A DNA stretch of 64,000 nt from Bosea vestrisii (lineage in GTDB: Bacteria > Pseudomonadota > Alphaproteobacteria > Rhizobiales > Beijerinckiaceae), in contig NZ_CP126307.1 in NCBI RefSeq assembly GCF_030144325.1, forward strand, positions 5,484,001-5,548,000, in the 5' to 3' direction. Shown in pieces: positions 16,550 through 25,161 of the stretch. A program made the translations under genes and the position numbers. Under the pieces are notes generated by a model. That model saw nothing but the letters and a program-made list of their open reading frames with translations. It searched no databases and was not told where the DNA came from. Each line of letters starts with the position of its first letter. Position 1 is the stretch's first letter.

Positions 16550-17347
16550 ATGCGCCCGCATCAGCTTCCCGCGACTCCCGGACGGCCTGCTCCTGGGGCG
16601 ATCGGCCATAATCGCGGGGTGGTGCGGCCGAACTACGCCTTCATGCCGCCCGAGGGCGTGCTGGTCAGCCGCCTGCCGCATCTCGACGACACGGTCGTGC
16701 GTGTCCTCGCCGCGCCGGTGCTCGGCGCGCGTTTCGCGCAATATCTGCTGGAGATTGAGCCGAAAGGGGGCACGCCGGTGCCGTTCCGCGAGGACGGCAT
16801 CCAGCACTTCTACTATGTCCTTTCGGGCACCGGCCGCTTCGCCATCGGCGATGCGGCGGCAATGGAGCTGCGGCCAGGCAGCTTCGCCTATGTCCCGCCC
16901 GGTACCGCCTTCTCGCTTCGCAATACCGGTTCGGAGCAGTTGCGCGTACTTGGCCTGCGCAAGCGCTACGAGGCGGTTGGCCTGCCGCAGCCGGACCCGA
17001 TCCTCTCTCATCGCGACGAGGTTCCGGTCACCAACCATACGGGCATGGACGGACGCGGCTTCCAGTTCCTGCTGCCGCGCGGCGATATGCGCTTCGATTT
17101 CGAGATGAACCTGATGTGGTTCAAGCCGGGCGCCTATTTCCCCGATGTCGAGACCCATGTGATGGAGCACGGGCTCTACATGTTGGAAGGGCAGGGCCTC
17201 TATTTTCTCGGCACCGAATGGCACGAGATTTGGGCCGGGGATTTCATCTGGATGGGCGGATTCTGCCCGCAGCAATATTATCCGACCGGGTTCGGCGACG
17301 CGGCCTATCTGCTCTACAAGAACGTCAATCGCGACGTCGCGCTCTGA
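16550..17347 (+). CDS. allE: (S)-ureidoglycine aminohydrolase, bicupin
   Basis: A 265-residue two-cupin protein predicted to release ammonia from (S)-ureidoglycine, giving (S)-ureidoglycolate in allantoin degradation. The C-terminal cupin bears ETHVMEHGLYMLEGQGLY and WHEIWAGDFIWMG with CPQQYY, residues that coordinate Mn2+ and bind substrate in characterised UGHY/AllE enzymes. The N-terminal cupin (FREDGIQHFYYVLSGTGRF and YVPPGTAFSLRN) is the second barrel. GAGGAAAGG precedes the ATG. No other ureide-pathway gene is beside it, so the role rests on the sequence alone. Confidence 0.88.
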   Translation: MRPHQLPATPGRPAPGAIGHNRGVVRPNYAFMPPEGVLVSRLPHLDDTVVRVLAAPVLGARFAQYLLEIEPKGGTPVPFREDGIQHFYYVLSGTGRFAIGDAAAMELRPGSFAYVPPGTAFSLRNTGSEQLRVLGLRKRYEAVGLPQPDPILSHRDEVPVTNHTGMDGRGFQFLLPRGDMRFDFEMNLMWFKPGAYFPDVETHVMEHGLYMLEGQGLYFLGTEWHEIWAGDFIWMGGFCPQQYYPTGFGDAAYLLYKNVNRDVAL

Positions 17348-17615
17348 CCAGACGGAGCCGTTGCTGCAGGCGGGATGATGCGCTGCGCATCGATCCGCGC
17401 CCGCCTGCCTGACATTCGTGCGATTTTGTCAGCTGAGCCGTTTGCGATTCCGGCGGAAACTGGGCAACAATCTCGCCAACACTGGCGATCGGCGCTGCGG
17501 GCCTGATTCTTTGTGAGGCCCAGCGGAGCCGTTCCCTGCGTTCAACAACCCGGAAAACCGGGATCCGTCGGGGCGTCCTGCCCCGGGTGACGAATTCTCA
17601 GGGATAGGAAATTCG
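17348..17615 (+). other. structured leader/intergenic region before hppA
   Basis: 268 bp with several strong inverted repeats: a long imperfect hairpin (arms GCAGGCGGG and CCCGCCTGC around 17363-17408), GGGCCT/AGGCCC around 17499-17521, CCCGG/CCGGG around 17550-17563, and GGGGCG/CGCCCC-like pairing around 17570-17587. There is no T-run to make any of them a simple terminator. The first may end the allE transcript and the others would lie in the hppA 5' leader. No known riboswitch was recognised. Confidence 0.35.
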
Positions 17616-19772
17616 ATGTCGGCCTTGCTCATCATCATACTCTTGAGTGCGTTATCGATCGTCTACGGCCTATGGGCCTATGGCGACGTGATGAAACGCG
17701 ATGCCGGCAACCAGCGCATGCAGGAGATTTCCGGCGCGGTGGCGGAAGGCGCGCAGGCTTATCTCAAGCGCCAATACGTCACCATCGCCATGGTCGGCGC
17801 CGTCCTTTTCGTCGGTCTGACCTATCTGCTCGGTACCTATGTCGGCATCGGCTTCCTGATCGGCGCCGTGCTCTCGGGCGTCGCCGGCTTCATCGGCATG
17901 AACGTCTCGGTCCGCGCCAACGTTCGTACCGCCCAGGCGGCGATGCAGTCGCTCGGCGACGGCCTCGACGTCGCCTTCAAGGCGGGCGCGGTCACCGGCA
18001 TGCTGGTCGCGGGCCTCGCCCTGCTCGGCGTCGCCGGCTATTACGGCTTCCTGACCTCGATGAAGAGCTTCGAGCCTTCCAGCCGCACCGTCATCGACTC
18101 GCTCGTCGCGCTCGGCTTCGGCGCCTCGCTGATCTCGATTTTCGCCCGCCTTGGCGGCGGCATCTTCACCAAGGGCGCCGATGTCGGCGCTGACCTCGTC
18201 GGCAAGGTCGAGGCCGGCATTCCGGAGGATGATCCGCGCAACCCGGCGACGATCGCCGACAATGTCGGCGACAATGTCGGTGACTGCGCCGGCATGGCCG
18301 CCGACCTGTTCGAGACCTATGCGGTGACGCTGGTCGCGACCATGGTGCTCGCCGCGATCTTCTTCGCCGGCCAGCCCACGCTGGGGGCGATGATGCTCTA
18401 CCCGATGGCGATCGGCGCAGCCTGCGTCGTCACCTCGATCATCGGTACCTTCTTCGTCAAGCTCGGCGCCAACCAGTCGATCATGGGGGCGCTCTACAAG
18501 GGCTTCATCGCCGCCGGCGTGCTCTCGGTCGGCGCCATCGCCGCGGTCAACTACCTGATGTTCGGCGGCTTCTCGGCCTCGTTCACGACGGGGCAGGGCG
18601 CGACCTTCACCTCGGGCGCCCTGTTCGGCTGCGCGCTGGTCGGCCTCGCGGTGACGCTGCTGATCGTCGTCATCACCGAATACTACACCGGCACCGGCAA
18701 GCGCCCGGTCGTCTCGATCGCCCAGGCCTCGGTCACCGGCCACGGTACCAACGTCATCCAGGGCCTCGCGGTCTCGCTGGAATCGACGGCGATGCCGACC
18801 ATCGTGATCATCGCCGGCATCATCGTCTCCTACGGCCTCGCCGGCCTGTTCGGCATCGCCATCGCCACCACCGCGATGCTGGCCCTCGCGGGCGTCGTCG
18901 TCGCGCTCGACGCCTTCGGCCCGGTCACCGACAATGCCGGCGGCATCGCCGAGATGGCCGGCCTGCCCAAGGAGGTCCGCCACTCCACCGACGCGCTCGA
19001 CGCGGTCGGCAACACCACCAAGGCGATCACCAAGGGCTACGCCATCGGCTCGGCCGGTCTCGGCGCGCTGGTGCTGTTCGCTGCCTACACCTCGGACCTC
19101 AATTTCTTTGTGGCCGAGGCCAACAAGGCGGGCTCGACGACCTTCCAGTACTTCAAGGGCGTCGTCGTCGATTTCTCGCTGTCGAACCCCTATGTCGTCG
19201 TCGGCCTGCTGCTCGGCGGCCTCATCCCCTTCCTCTTCGCCGGCATGGGCATGACTGCGGTCGGCCGCGCCGCCGGCTCGGTGGTTGAGGAAGTCCGCCG
19301 CCAGTTCAAGGAGAAGCCCGGCATCATGGAAGGCACGGAGCGGCCGGATTACGCCCGCGCCGTCGACCTGCTGACCAAAGCGGCGATCAAGGAGATGATC
19401 TTGCCGTCGCTGCTGCCGGTGCTGGCGCCGTTCGCCACCTTCTTCGTCATCAACGCCATCGCCGGCAAGAACCAGGCCTTCGCCGCCGTCGGCGCCATGC
19501 TGATGGGCGTGATCGTCACCGGCATCTTCGTCGCGATCTCGATGACCTCGGGCGGCGGCGCCTGGGACAACGCCAAGAAGAGCTTCGAGGACGGCTTCGT
19601 CGACAAGGACGGCGTGCGCCACATGAAGGGCTCGGAGGCGCACAAGGCCTCGGTCACCGGCGACACCGTCGGCGACCCCTACAAGGACACGGCGGGCCCT
19701 GCCGTGAACCCGGCGATCAAGATCACCAACATCATCGCTCTGCTGCTGCTCGCTATCCTGGCGCATTCCTGA
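17616..19772 (+). CDS. hppA: K+-independent membrane-bound proton-pumping pyrophosphatase
   Basis: A 718-residue, roughly 16-helix inner-membrane enzyme coupling pyrophosphate hydrolysis to outward proton transport. Catalytic signatures are intact: FTKGADVGADLVGKVEAGIP, then NVGDNVGDCAGMAADLFE. The K+-dependence position reads GNTTKAITKGYAIGSA, with lysine where K+-dependent enzymes have alanine, so it should be K+-independent. The C-terminus has GDTVGDPYKDTAGPAVNP. GGGATAGGAAA precedes the ATG. It is monocistronic, with a strong terminator after it. Confidence 0.97.
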   Translation: MSALLIIILLSALSIVYGLWAYGDVMKRDAGNQRMQEISGAVAEGAQAYLKRQYVTIAMVGAVLFVGLTYLLGTYVGIGFLIGAVLSGVAGFIGMNVSVRANVRTAQAAMQSLGDGLDVAFKAGAVTGMLVAGLALLGVAGYYGFLTSMKSFEPSSRTVIDSLVALGFGASLISIFARLGGGIFTKGADVGADLVGKVEAGIPEDDPRNPATIADNVGDNVGDCAGMAADLFETYAVTLVATMVLAAIFFAGQPTLGAMMLYPMAIGAACVVTSIIGTFFVKLGANQSIMGALYKGFIAAGVLSVGAIAAVNYLMFGGFSASFTTGQGATFTSGALFGCALVGLAVTLLIVVITEYYTGTGKRPVVSIAQASVTGHGTNVIQGLAVSLESTAMPTIVIIAGIIVSYGLAGLFGIAIATTAMLALAGVVVALDAFGPVTDNAGGIAEMAGLPKEVRHSTDALDAVGNTTKAITKGYAIGSAGLGALVLFAAYTSDLNFFVAEANKAGSTTFQYFKGVVVDFSLSNPYVVVGLLLGGLIPFLFAGMGMTAVGRAAGSVVEEVRRQFKEKPGIMEGTERPDYARAVDLLTKAAIKEMILPSLLPVLAPFATFFVINAIAGKNQAFAAVGAMLMGVIVTGIFVAISMTSGGGAWDNAKKSFEDGFVDKDGVRHMKGSEAHKASVTGDTVGDPYKDTAGPAVNPAIKITNIIALLLLAILAHS

Positions 19773-19800
19773 GCGCGAGAGCCGTCTGATCAAGCACGGA

Positions 19801-19830
19801 CCCCGCGGAGCGATCCGCGGGGTTTTCATT
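19801..19830 (+). terminator. intrinsic terminator after hppA
   Basis: A perfect 9-bp stem (CCCCGCGGA with TCCGCGGGG), a 4-base loop and TTTTCATT. It begins 28 bp after the hppA stop. Confidence 0.9.
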
Positions 19831-19896
19831 TGCGCTCAAGGCTTTGGGGCGATCGGTTGATTCGATTTGGGGAGAGCTTGAATCGGGCTGTGAGCC

Positions 19897-20972
19897 TCAC
19901 TCCATCCGCGTCGCGACCAGCGGCGAGTACAGGTTCGAGGTCGCGTTCATCTGCTCGCACCCTTCGGCCGCGTTCACGAAGGTTTCCTTGCAGGGCTTCG
20001 GCGCGCCGGCGACCTGTTTCCAGGTGATCACGAGCGTCTTCGGCGCACTGTAAACCCAGGTGCCGGTGTTGTGTGCCTTGCCGGGCGGCGTGCGCGTATT
20101 GAACGGCGACGTCTTGCTCGACTTCGCGACGCCGTCGGGACCGAGATAATAGAACCAGGTGCCGCCATCCCATACGCGCCACCAGCCCATCGGCCAGGCC
20201 AGTTCGGCAGATCCGGCGCCGGACAAGCGCACGAGGTGCGTCCACTTGCCCGGCGAGGCGAGCATGAAGCCGGGCGTCGAGCGCACGCCCAGATCCGTGT
20301 CCTGTGCTTCGATGATCGTGCCGGTTGCGCTGACATAGCCGATATGGTGATCGGCCTTGACCAGTATGTCGCCGTCCATCAGCGCGGATGGTCGCTGCCC
20401 TGCCTTGAAATCGAAGACCTGCTTGCCACCCCCGGCTTGCGCCAAGCGCCGATGTCGAGCTGCCAGACAGCGCCGCTCGCTTTCCAATAGCAGTAGCTGA
20501 TGAAGCCGACACAATCGAAGTGGCGGATGCCCTTGCAAGACTGGCCCCAGACGAGTTTGCCACCGCCATCGCCGCCATTCTGACCCGGCCCAAAGGCGCG
20601 TCGCGGCGTGAGATGCTCCTTGTGGTTCTGCCAGCTCGACGGCGGTTTGCCTTTCAGCGAATCGAGATAGGCAACGAGGTCCGCTGCGGTTTCCGTCGTA
20701 ACGTCGCCGGGAAAGGTGGTGTAGTTGCCGGCGCAGACACAATAGGTCTTGATCGACATCGTCGCCGCGTTGACGGCGAGGTTGGCCTTCTTGTTCGCCG
20801 AGTTGAGCTTCGGGTTCAGGTTGTCCTCGTCAGCGATCAGCGAGATCCCGCCGGATCGACACGGGCAGCCATCGTTGAGTCCGGGCGTCGCGCCATAGCC
20901 GCCATTGATGTAGTGGCTGCCGACGAGCTTCTGTGCAATCGCGATCACGCGCCGGCCAAGTTCCGGGTTCAT
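19897..20972 (-). pseudogene. NlpC/P60-like cysteine peptidase family protein, frameshifted
   Basis: Two minus-strand frames join into one protein if a single G is restored to the G5 run at 20429-20433 (C5 on the plus strand). The joint would then read GAWRKPGGGKQVFDF, and the whole would be about 358 residues. The first part starts at ATG 20972 after GGAG and carries HFDCVGFISYCYW, an NlpC/P60-like catalytic cysteine segment. The second part carries HHIGYVSATGTIIEAQ, fitting the catalytic histidine, then a tryptophan-rich tail. No signal peptide is obvious. The cause may be a true mutation or a homopolymer base-call error. The family call is tentative. Confidence 0.68.
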
Positions 20973-21152
20973 GGTGAACTCCATCTGCCGCTGATTTTCG
21001 AGCCTACGCTCCTGGCTCGCGCGGTGCCAAGGCAAATCCCGCAGCTGAGGTCGGCACGATGATCGCGGCTCGATACGGCCGGGACCGTAGCGTTCGCGAC
21101 AGCACTGGGCCGGCAATGCTGGCATGGTCTGCACGTCCTCAAGGAGCGCCTC

Positions 21153-22073
21153 ATGACCACGCCTGCCAGCACCTTCGCCGCCCGTCATGGTCAGCTTTCC
21201 GACATTGCGCTGCTGGTATTTCTGGCTGTGCTCTGGGGCGCCTCCTACAGCTTCATCAAGCTCGGCGTCGAGACGATCCCGCCGTTGACCCTGATCGCGG
21301 CGCGGACGCTGATCGCCGGCGCGATCCTCCTCGTCATCATCCGCTGGCGCGGGCTGAAGCTGCCGCGCGATCCGGTGATCTGGCGGCGCTTCCTGATCCA
21401 GGCCTGCCTCAACAGTGCCGTGCCGTTCACGCTGATCGCCTGGGCCGAGACCAGCGTCGATGCCGGCCTCGCCGCGATCCTCAACGCCGGCTCGCCGATC
21501 TTCGCCTTCCTTCTGAGCCTGCTGCTCTTTCGTGCCGAGGCGGCCGCGGGCCGCAAGCTCTTCGGCGTCGCCGCCGGCATGCTCGGCGTCTGCCTGATCA
21601 TCGGCGTCGAGGCACTTTCGGGCGTCGGCCGCGAGCTCTGGGCGCAGCTCGCTCTGGTCGCGGCAGCTGCCTGTTATGGCGGGGCGGCGCTGTTCGGGCG
21701 CAATTTCAAGGGGCTCGACCCGATCATGCCGGCGGCCGGCTCGCTGATCTGCGGCGCCGTGATCCTGATCCCCTTCAGCCTGCTCATCGACCGGCCCTGG
21801 GCGCTCTCGCCGTCACCTCAGTCGATCCAGGCGCTGCTGGCGCTGTCGGTATTCTCGACCGCGCTCGCCTTCATCATCTATTTCCGGCTGATCGACCGGC
21901 TCGGCACGGTCGGCACGACCTCGGTCGCCTATCTGCGTGTGCCGACAGGCGTCGCCATCGGCGTCCTGTTCCTCGGCGAGCGCCTGAGCGCGACCGCCTG
22001 GGCCGGGCTTGCTCTGGTGATCGTCGGCGTGTTCGCGATGACACTGCCGGAGCGGAAGGCGAAAGCCGATTGA
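21153..22073 (+). CDS. DMT superfamily (EamA) transporter
   Basis: A 306-residue ten-helix metabolite exporter with the two EamA repeats. The first repeat has LWGASYSFIKLGVETIPPLTLIAARTLIAG and the second has ALSVFSTALAFIIYFRLIDRLGTVGTTSVAYLRVPTGV; both are family signatures. The final GVLFLGERLSATAWAGLALVIVGV closes the second repeat. Substrates in this family range from amino acids to drugs and cannot be deduced here. The start at 21153 follows AAGGAG. It ends at a bidirectional terminator shared with bamE. Confidence 0.88.
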   Translation: MTTPASTFAARHGQLSDIALLVFLAVLWGASYSFIKLGVETIPPLTLIAARTLIAGAILLVIIRWRGLKLPRDPVIWRRFLIQACLNSAVPFTLIAWAETSVDAGLAAILNAGSPIFAFLLSLLLFRAEAAAGRKLFGVAAGMLGVCLIIGVEALSGVGRELWAQLALVAAAACYGGAALFGRNFKGLDPIMPAAGSLICGAVILIPFSLLIDRPWALSPSPQSIQALLALSVFSTALAFIIYFRLIDRLGTVGTTSVAYLRVPTGVAIGVLFLGERLSATAWAGLALVIVGVFAMTLPERKAKAD

Positions 22074-22092
22074 ACATCCGGGCCGGAGAGAA

Positions 22093-22127
22093 AGAAAAAA
22101 CCCCGCGGCAGCGCCACGGGGCTTTTT
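22093..22127. terminator. bidirectional terminator between the EamA gene and bamE
   Basis: CCCCGCGGC (22101-22109) and GCCACGGGG (22113-22121) pair with one mismatch around a 3-base loop. An A-run lies on the left and TTTTT on the right, so it can terminate transcription from both converging genes. Confidence 0.85.
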
Positions 22128-22148
22128 GCATTCGGTGCGGACAGGCGC

Positions 22149-22646
22149 CTATGAGGTGCCGAACGGCGAGAACTTGGTGACGCCTCGGAACAGGTTGCGC
22201 AGGAAGCTCTGCTCCTCGCCGCCGGTCGTGGTGGTGCGGCTGATGAAGTCAAAGATCACGCCATCCTGCAGGCCGTAATTGGCGATGCGCTCGACCTTGA
22301 AGCCCTTGTTGAAATAGATCACCAGGACCTGCTGGTCGATGACGGCAAACTCCTGGAACTGGAAGCGCCGGCGCACCCTTTGGCTGATGTAATAGAAGGT
22401 GCGGTTGCCGACGGTCGAGGTGGTCGATGGCGTGCCGAGCGTGGTCAGCACCGTCTGCACGTCCATGCCGGGCTTCACCTTGGCGATCAGCTCATCGTCC
22501 ATGACGAAGCCGCGGGTGAACTCCTCGTTGAGGCCGGCCGAGGTCGGGGTGCGGAAGCCGAGATTGGTAGCGGTGCCGCAGCCTGCCAGCGGCAACGCGG
22601 CGGCCAGCGAGCCGATCAGGACGGTACGGCGGGTCGGAGCGGTCAT
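22149..22646 (-). CDS. bamE: outer membrane protein assembly factor BamE (SmpA/OmlA lipoprotein)
   Basis: A 165-residue outer-membrane lipoprotein of the BAM beta-barrel assembly complex. The signal peptide ends in a lipobox (LPLAGC), and the SmpA/OmlA domain begins VKPGMDVQTVLTTLGTPS, then TFYYISQRV and VLVIYFNKGFKVERIANYGL. A long unstructured tail follows the domain. The start at 22646 gives a normal signal peptide; an upstream in-frame ATG at 22724 would add 26 unlikely residues. It is divergent from the ubiquinol-cytochrome c chaperone gene, an arrangement frequent in Hyphomicrobiales. Confidence 0.93.
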   Translation of the reverse strand: MTAPTRRTVLIGSLAAALPLAGCGTATNLGFRTPTSAGLNEEFTRGFVMDDELIAKVKPGMDVQTVLTTLGTPSTTSTVGNRTFYYISQRVRRRFQFQEFAVIDQQVLVIYFNKGFKVERIANYGLQDGVIFDFISRTTTTGGEEQSFLRNLFRGVTKFSPFGTS

Positions 22647-22784
22647 GCTTGGAGGATCCGGAGGCAGGCGCGCGGTGCTGCCGCGCTTGTCAGGGTGGGT
22701 GCGCTTGGCGTAACGCCCGAGCATGGCTTTGGCAAGGCAAGTCGCTTTTTAGCCAAGCAAGTTGGGAAAGGTGGGGTAGAGGCT

Positions 22785-23321
22785 GTGATCTTCGGCCTGT
22801 TCGGCAGGAAGCGCGCGCGGATGGCACCGGTCAATGCGGTGCTGGAACGCGTCGTCTCGGCCTCGCGCGAGCCCGCGCTTTATCGAGAGGGACGCGTGCC
22901 CGACGATTTCGAGGGGCGCTTCGAGGCGCTGACGCTCCATCTCTTCCTGGTTCTGCGCCGCCTGCGCGAATTGCCGGCGCCGGCTGCCGATGTGGCGCAG
23001 GATCTGATCGACGCGAGCTTTGCCTATCTCGAGCTCGGCTTCCGCCAGGGCGGCATCAGCGACATCGCCGTGCCGAAGCGGATGAAGAAGATCGGCCGCA
23101 GCTTCTATGGTCGCATCAGCGGCTATGAGGAGGCGCTCGCCGCCGCGTCGCCAGCTGCGCTCGAGGCGGCTCTGCTGCGCAATGTCGGTGCCGGGGTTGA
23201 TGCGCCGACACTTGCGCGCCATGTCAGGACCACCGCCGCCGTCTTGGCCACGCGCACGCTCGACGATATCCTCGCCGCCGATCCCTTGTTCCCGCACTTC
23301 GCAGACAGCATCGCCACATGA
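22785..23321 (+). CDS. ubiquinol-cytochrome c chaperone family protein
   Basis: A 178-residue protein of the CBP3-like ubiquinol-cytochrome c chaperone family, thought to help assemble cytochrome bc1. Conserved traits are an N-terminal LFGRK segment, ALYREGRVPDDFEGRFEALTLHLFLVLRRL and FAYLELGFRQGGISDIAVPKRMKKIGRSFYGR. The GTG at 22785 is taken as start because it gives the family N-terminus and GGGGTAGAGG precedes it; ATG 22821 is the alternative. The next gene, yceD, overlaps its stop (ATGA), so they are one operon. Confidence 0.9.
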   Translation: MIFGLFGRKRARMAPVNAVLERVVSASREPALYREGRVPDDFEGRFEALTLHLFLVLRRLRELPAPAADVAQDLIDASFAYLELGFRQGGISDIAVPKRMKKIGRSFYGRISGYEEALAAASPAALEAALLRNVGAGVDAPTLARHVRTTAAVLATRTLDDILAADPLFPHFADSIAT

Positions 23322-23869
23322 CCGCTTCCAGCCAGGATACATTGCCGTTTTCGCACCCGCTCCGCGTCGAGACCATCACCTTGCGCCCCGTCGCCGTCGA
23401 TTTGGCGGCGGAGCAGGGCGAACTCGCCGCGGTTGCGAGTTTCCTCGGTGTCGCATCGGCCGAGGCGCTGAAGGCGAGCTATTCGCTCTCGCGCAATGGC
23501 GAGCGGGTCAAGCTCGAGGGCATGATCAAGGCGAGCCTGCACCAGAACTGCGTCGTCACCGTCGATCCTTTCCCGGTCGAACTCAACGTGCCGGTCAAGC
23601 TCGACTTCGCGCCGGAGGCCGAGATCGCCGCCATGGCGCGACCGTCGGAGGATGACGAGATCGACATCGAGGTGTTGATGAACGAGGAAGACCCGCCGGA
23701 GCCGATCATCGACGGCACGATTGATCTGGGCCTGGTCACGCTCGAATTCCTCGCGCTCGCGCTCGATCCCTATCCGCGCAAGCCTGGCGTCGCGTTCAGC
23801 GAGCCGGCACCCGAGACGCCAGCCGAATCGCCTTTCGCCGCGCTCCTGCAGCTGAAACGCGGCGAATGA
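23318..23869 (+). CDS. yceD: YceD/DUF177 family protein
   Basis: A 183-residue protein of the DUF177 family, linked in other bacteria to 23S rRNA accumulation and encoded next to lipid genes. Recognised by SLHQNCVVTVDPFPVELNVPVKLDF and the later acidic DEIDIEVL and IDLGLVTLEFLALALDPYPRKPGV, with the conserved D-P-Y-P-R-K-P. The cysteine present matches the first of the usual pair. It overlaps the upstream chaperone gene by four bases. In E. coli rpmF lies between yceD and plsX; here the gap holds no gene. Confidence 0.9.
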   Translation: MTASSQDTLPFSHPLRVETITLRPVAVDLAAEQGELAAVASFLGVASAEALKASYSLSRNGERVKLEGMIKASLHQNCVVTVDPFPVELNVPVKLDFAPEAEIAAMARPSEDDEIDIEVLMNEEDPPEPIIDGTIDLGLVTLEFLALALDPYPRKPGVAFSEPAPETPAESPFAALLQLKRGE

Positions 23870-23981
23870 TCGCTAAAAACATCAACGCTTTGGCTTGCGG
23901 CGGGCGGCCAACCCGCTATGGTCCGCCGCCCGCCCGGCCACCCTGGCAGGGGGCACAGGCCCTGGAATTGACCACCTTCTC

Positions 23982-25052
23982 ATGACACGCCCGGTTACAA
24001 TCGCGCTCGACGCCATGGGCGGGGATCACGGCCCATCCGTTGTCATTCCGGGCGCCGCGCTCACGCTCGAACGTCGCCCCGATGCGAGGTTCGTGATCTT
24101 CGGCGACGAGGCGCTGGTCCTGCCGCTGCTCGATGCCCATCCGAAGCTCAAGGCGGTGACGACCTTCCACCACACCGAGGTCTCGGTGAAAATGGACGAC
24201 AAGCCGAGCCAGGCGCTGCGCTATGGCCGCTACAAATCGTCGATGTGGCGCGCCATCGACGCGACCAAGATCGGCGAGGCCGACGTCACCGTCTCGGCCG
24301 GCAACACCGGCGCGCTGATGGCGATGTCGAAATTCTGCCTGAAGTCGATGCCGCAGGTCGACCGGCCGGCGATCGCCTGCCTGTGGCCGACGGTCCGCGG
24401 CGAGAGCGTCGTGCTCGATGTCGGTGCCACCATCGGCGCCGATGCCCAGCATCTGGTCGATCTTGCCGTGATGGGCGCCGCCATGGCGCGCGTCGTCTTC
24501 GACATCGATCGGCCGAGTGTCGGCCTGCTCAATGTCGGCGTCGAGGAGATCAAGGGTGTCGAGGCGGTCAAGGAAGCGGGTCGCATCCTGCGCGAGAGCA
24601 ACCTGCCGCATCTCGATTATCACGGCTTCGTCGAGGGCGACGATCTCGGCAAGGGCACCGTCGACGTCGTCGTCACCGAGGGCTTCACCGGCAATATCGC
24701 CCTGAAGACCGCCGAAGGCACGGCCAAGCAGATCGGCGAGTATCTCCGTGCGGCGATGGGCCGTTCGCTGATGTCGAAAATCGGCTATCTTTTAGCCCGT
24801 GGCGCCTTCGCGGCGCTGAAGGACAAGATGGACCCGCGCAAGGTCAATGGCGGCGTCTTTCTGGGTCTGGAAGGCATCGTGATCAAGAGCCATGGCGGCA
24901 CGGATGCCGTCGGGTTCGCCAGCGCGACCGAACTCGGTTACGAGATGGCGCGCGAGAATCTGATGGCCAAGGTGCGTGAGATGGTCGCCGCGACGGCGCG
25001 GCCCGGCTCAGCTCCGCAGGTCGTAGGAGCCGGATCCGATCAGATTGGATAG
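23982..25052 (+). CDS. plsX: phosphate acyltransferase PlsX
   Basis: A 356-residue enzyme making acyl-phosphate from acyl-ACP for phosphatidic acid synthesis, peripheral to the membrane. The N-terminus TIALDAMGGDHGPSVVIPGA is diagnostic, followed by VSAGNTGALMAMSKF, VGEEIKGV-like GVEEIKGVEAVKEA, and VVVTEGFTGNIALKTAEG. ATG 23982 is the only start that gives this N-terminus directly. It is followed 109 bp later by fabH, the usual lipid-synthesis pair. Confidence 0.96.
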   Translation: MTRPVTIALDAMGGDHGPSVVIPGAALTLERRPDARFVIFGDEALVLPLLDAHPKLKAVTTFHHTEVSVKMDDKPSQALRYGRYKSSMWRAIDATKIGEADVTVSAGNTGALMAMSKFCLKSMPQVDRPAIACLWPTVRGESVVLDVGATIGADAQHLVDLAVMGAAMARVVFDIDRPSVGLLNVGVEEIKGVEAVKEAGRILRESNLPHLDYHGFVEGDDLGKGTVDVVVTEGFTGNIALKTAEGTAKQIGEYLRAAMGRSLMSKIGYLLARGAFAALKDKMDPRKVNGGVFLGLEGIVIKSHGGTDAVGFASATELGYEMARENLMAKVREMVAATARPGSAPQVVGAGSDQIG

Positions 25053-25161
25053 TCTGTCGGTGAATCCGTCCCCATATGGAGTAAGAGACCGTTTTACCGA
25101 TCAGCATGCGCTGCAAGCTGATCGGAACGGGCTTACGGGCGAGTAGGGAAGAGAAACGTCC

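Noticed and set aside
17670..19829. A 719-codon open frame on the minus strand covering all of hppA
   Set aside because: It is antisense to a textbook pyrophosphatase, has an Asp/Arg/Gly-rich, low-information translation, and exists only because high-G+C genes rarely have stops in the opposite frame.
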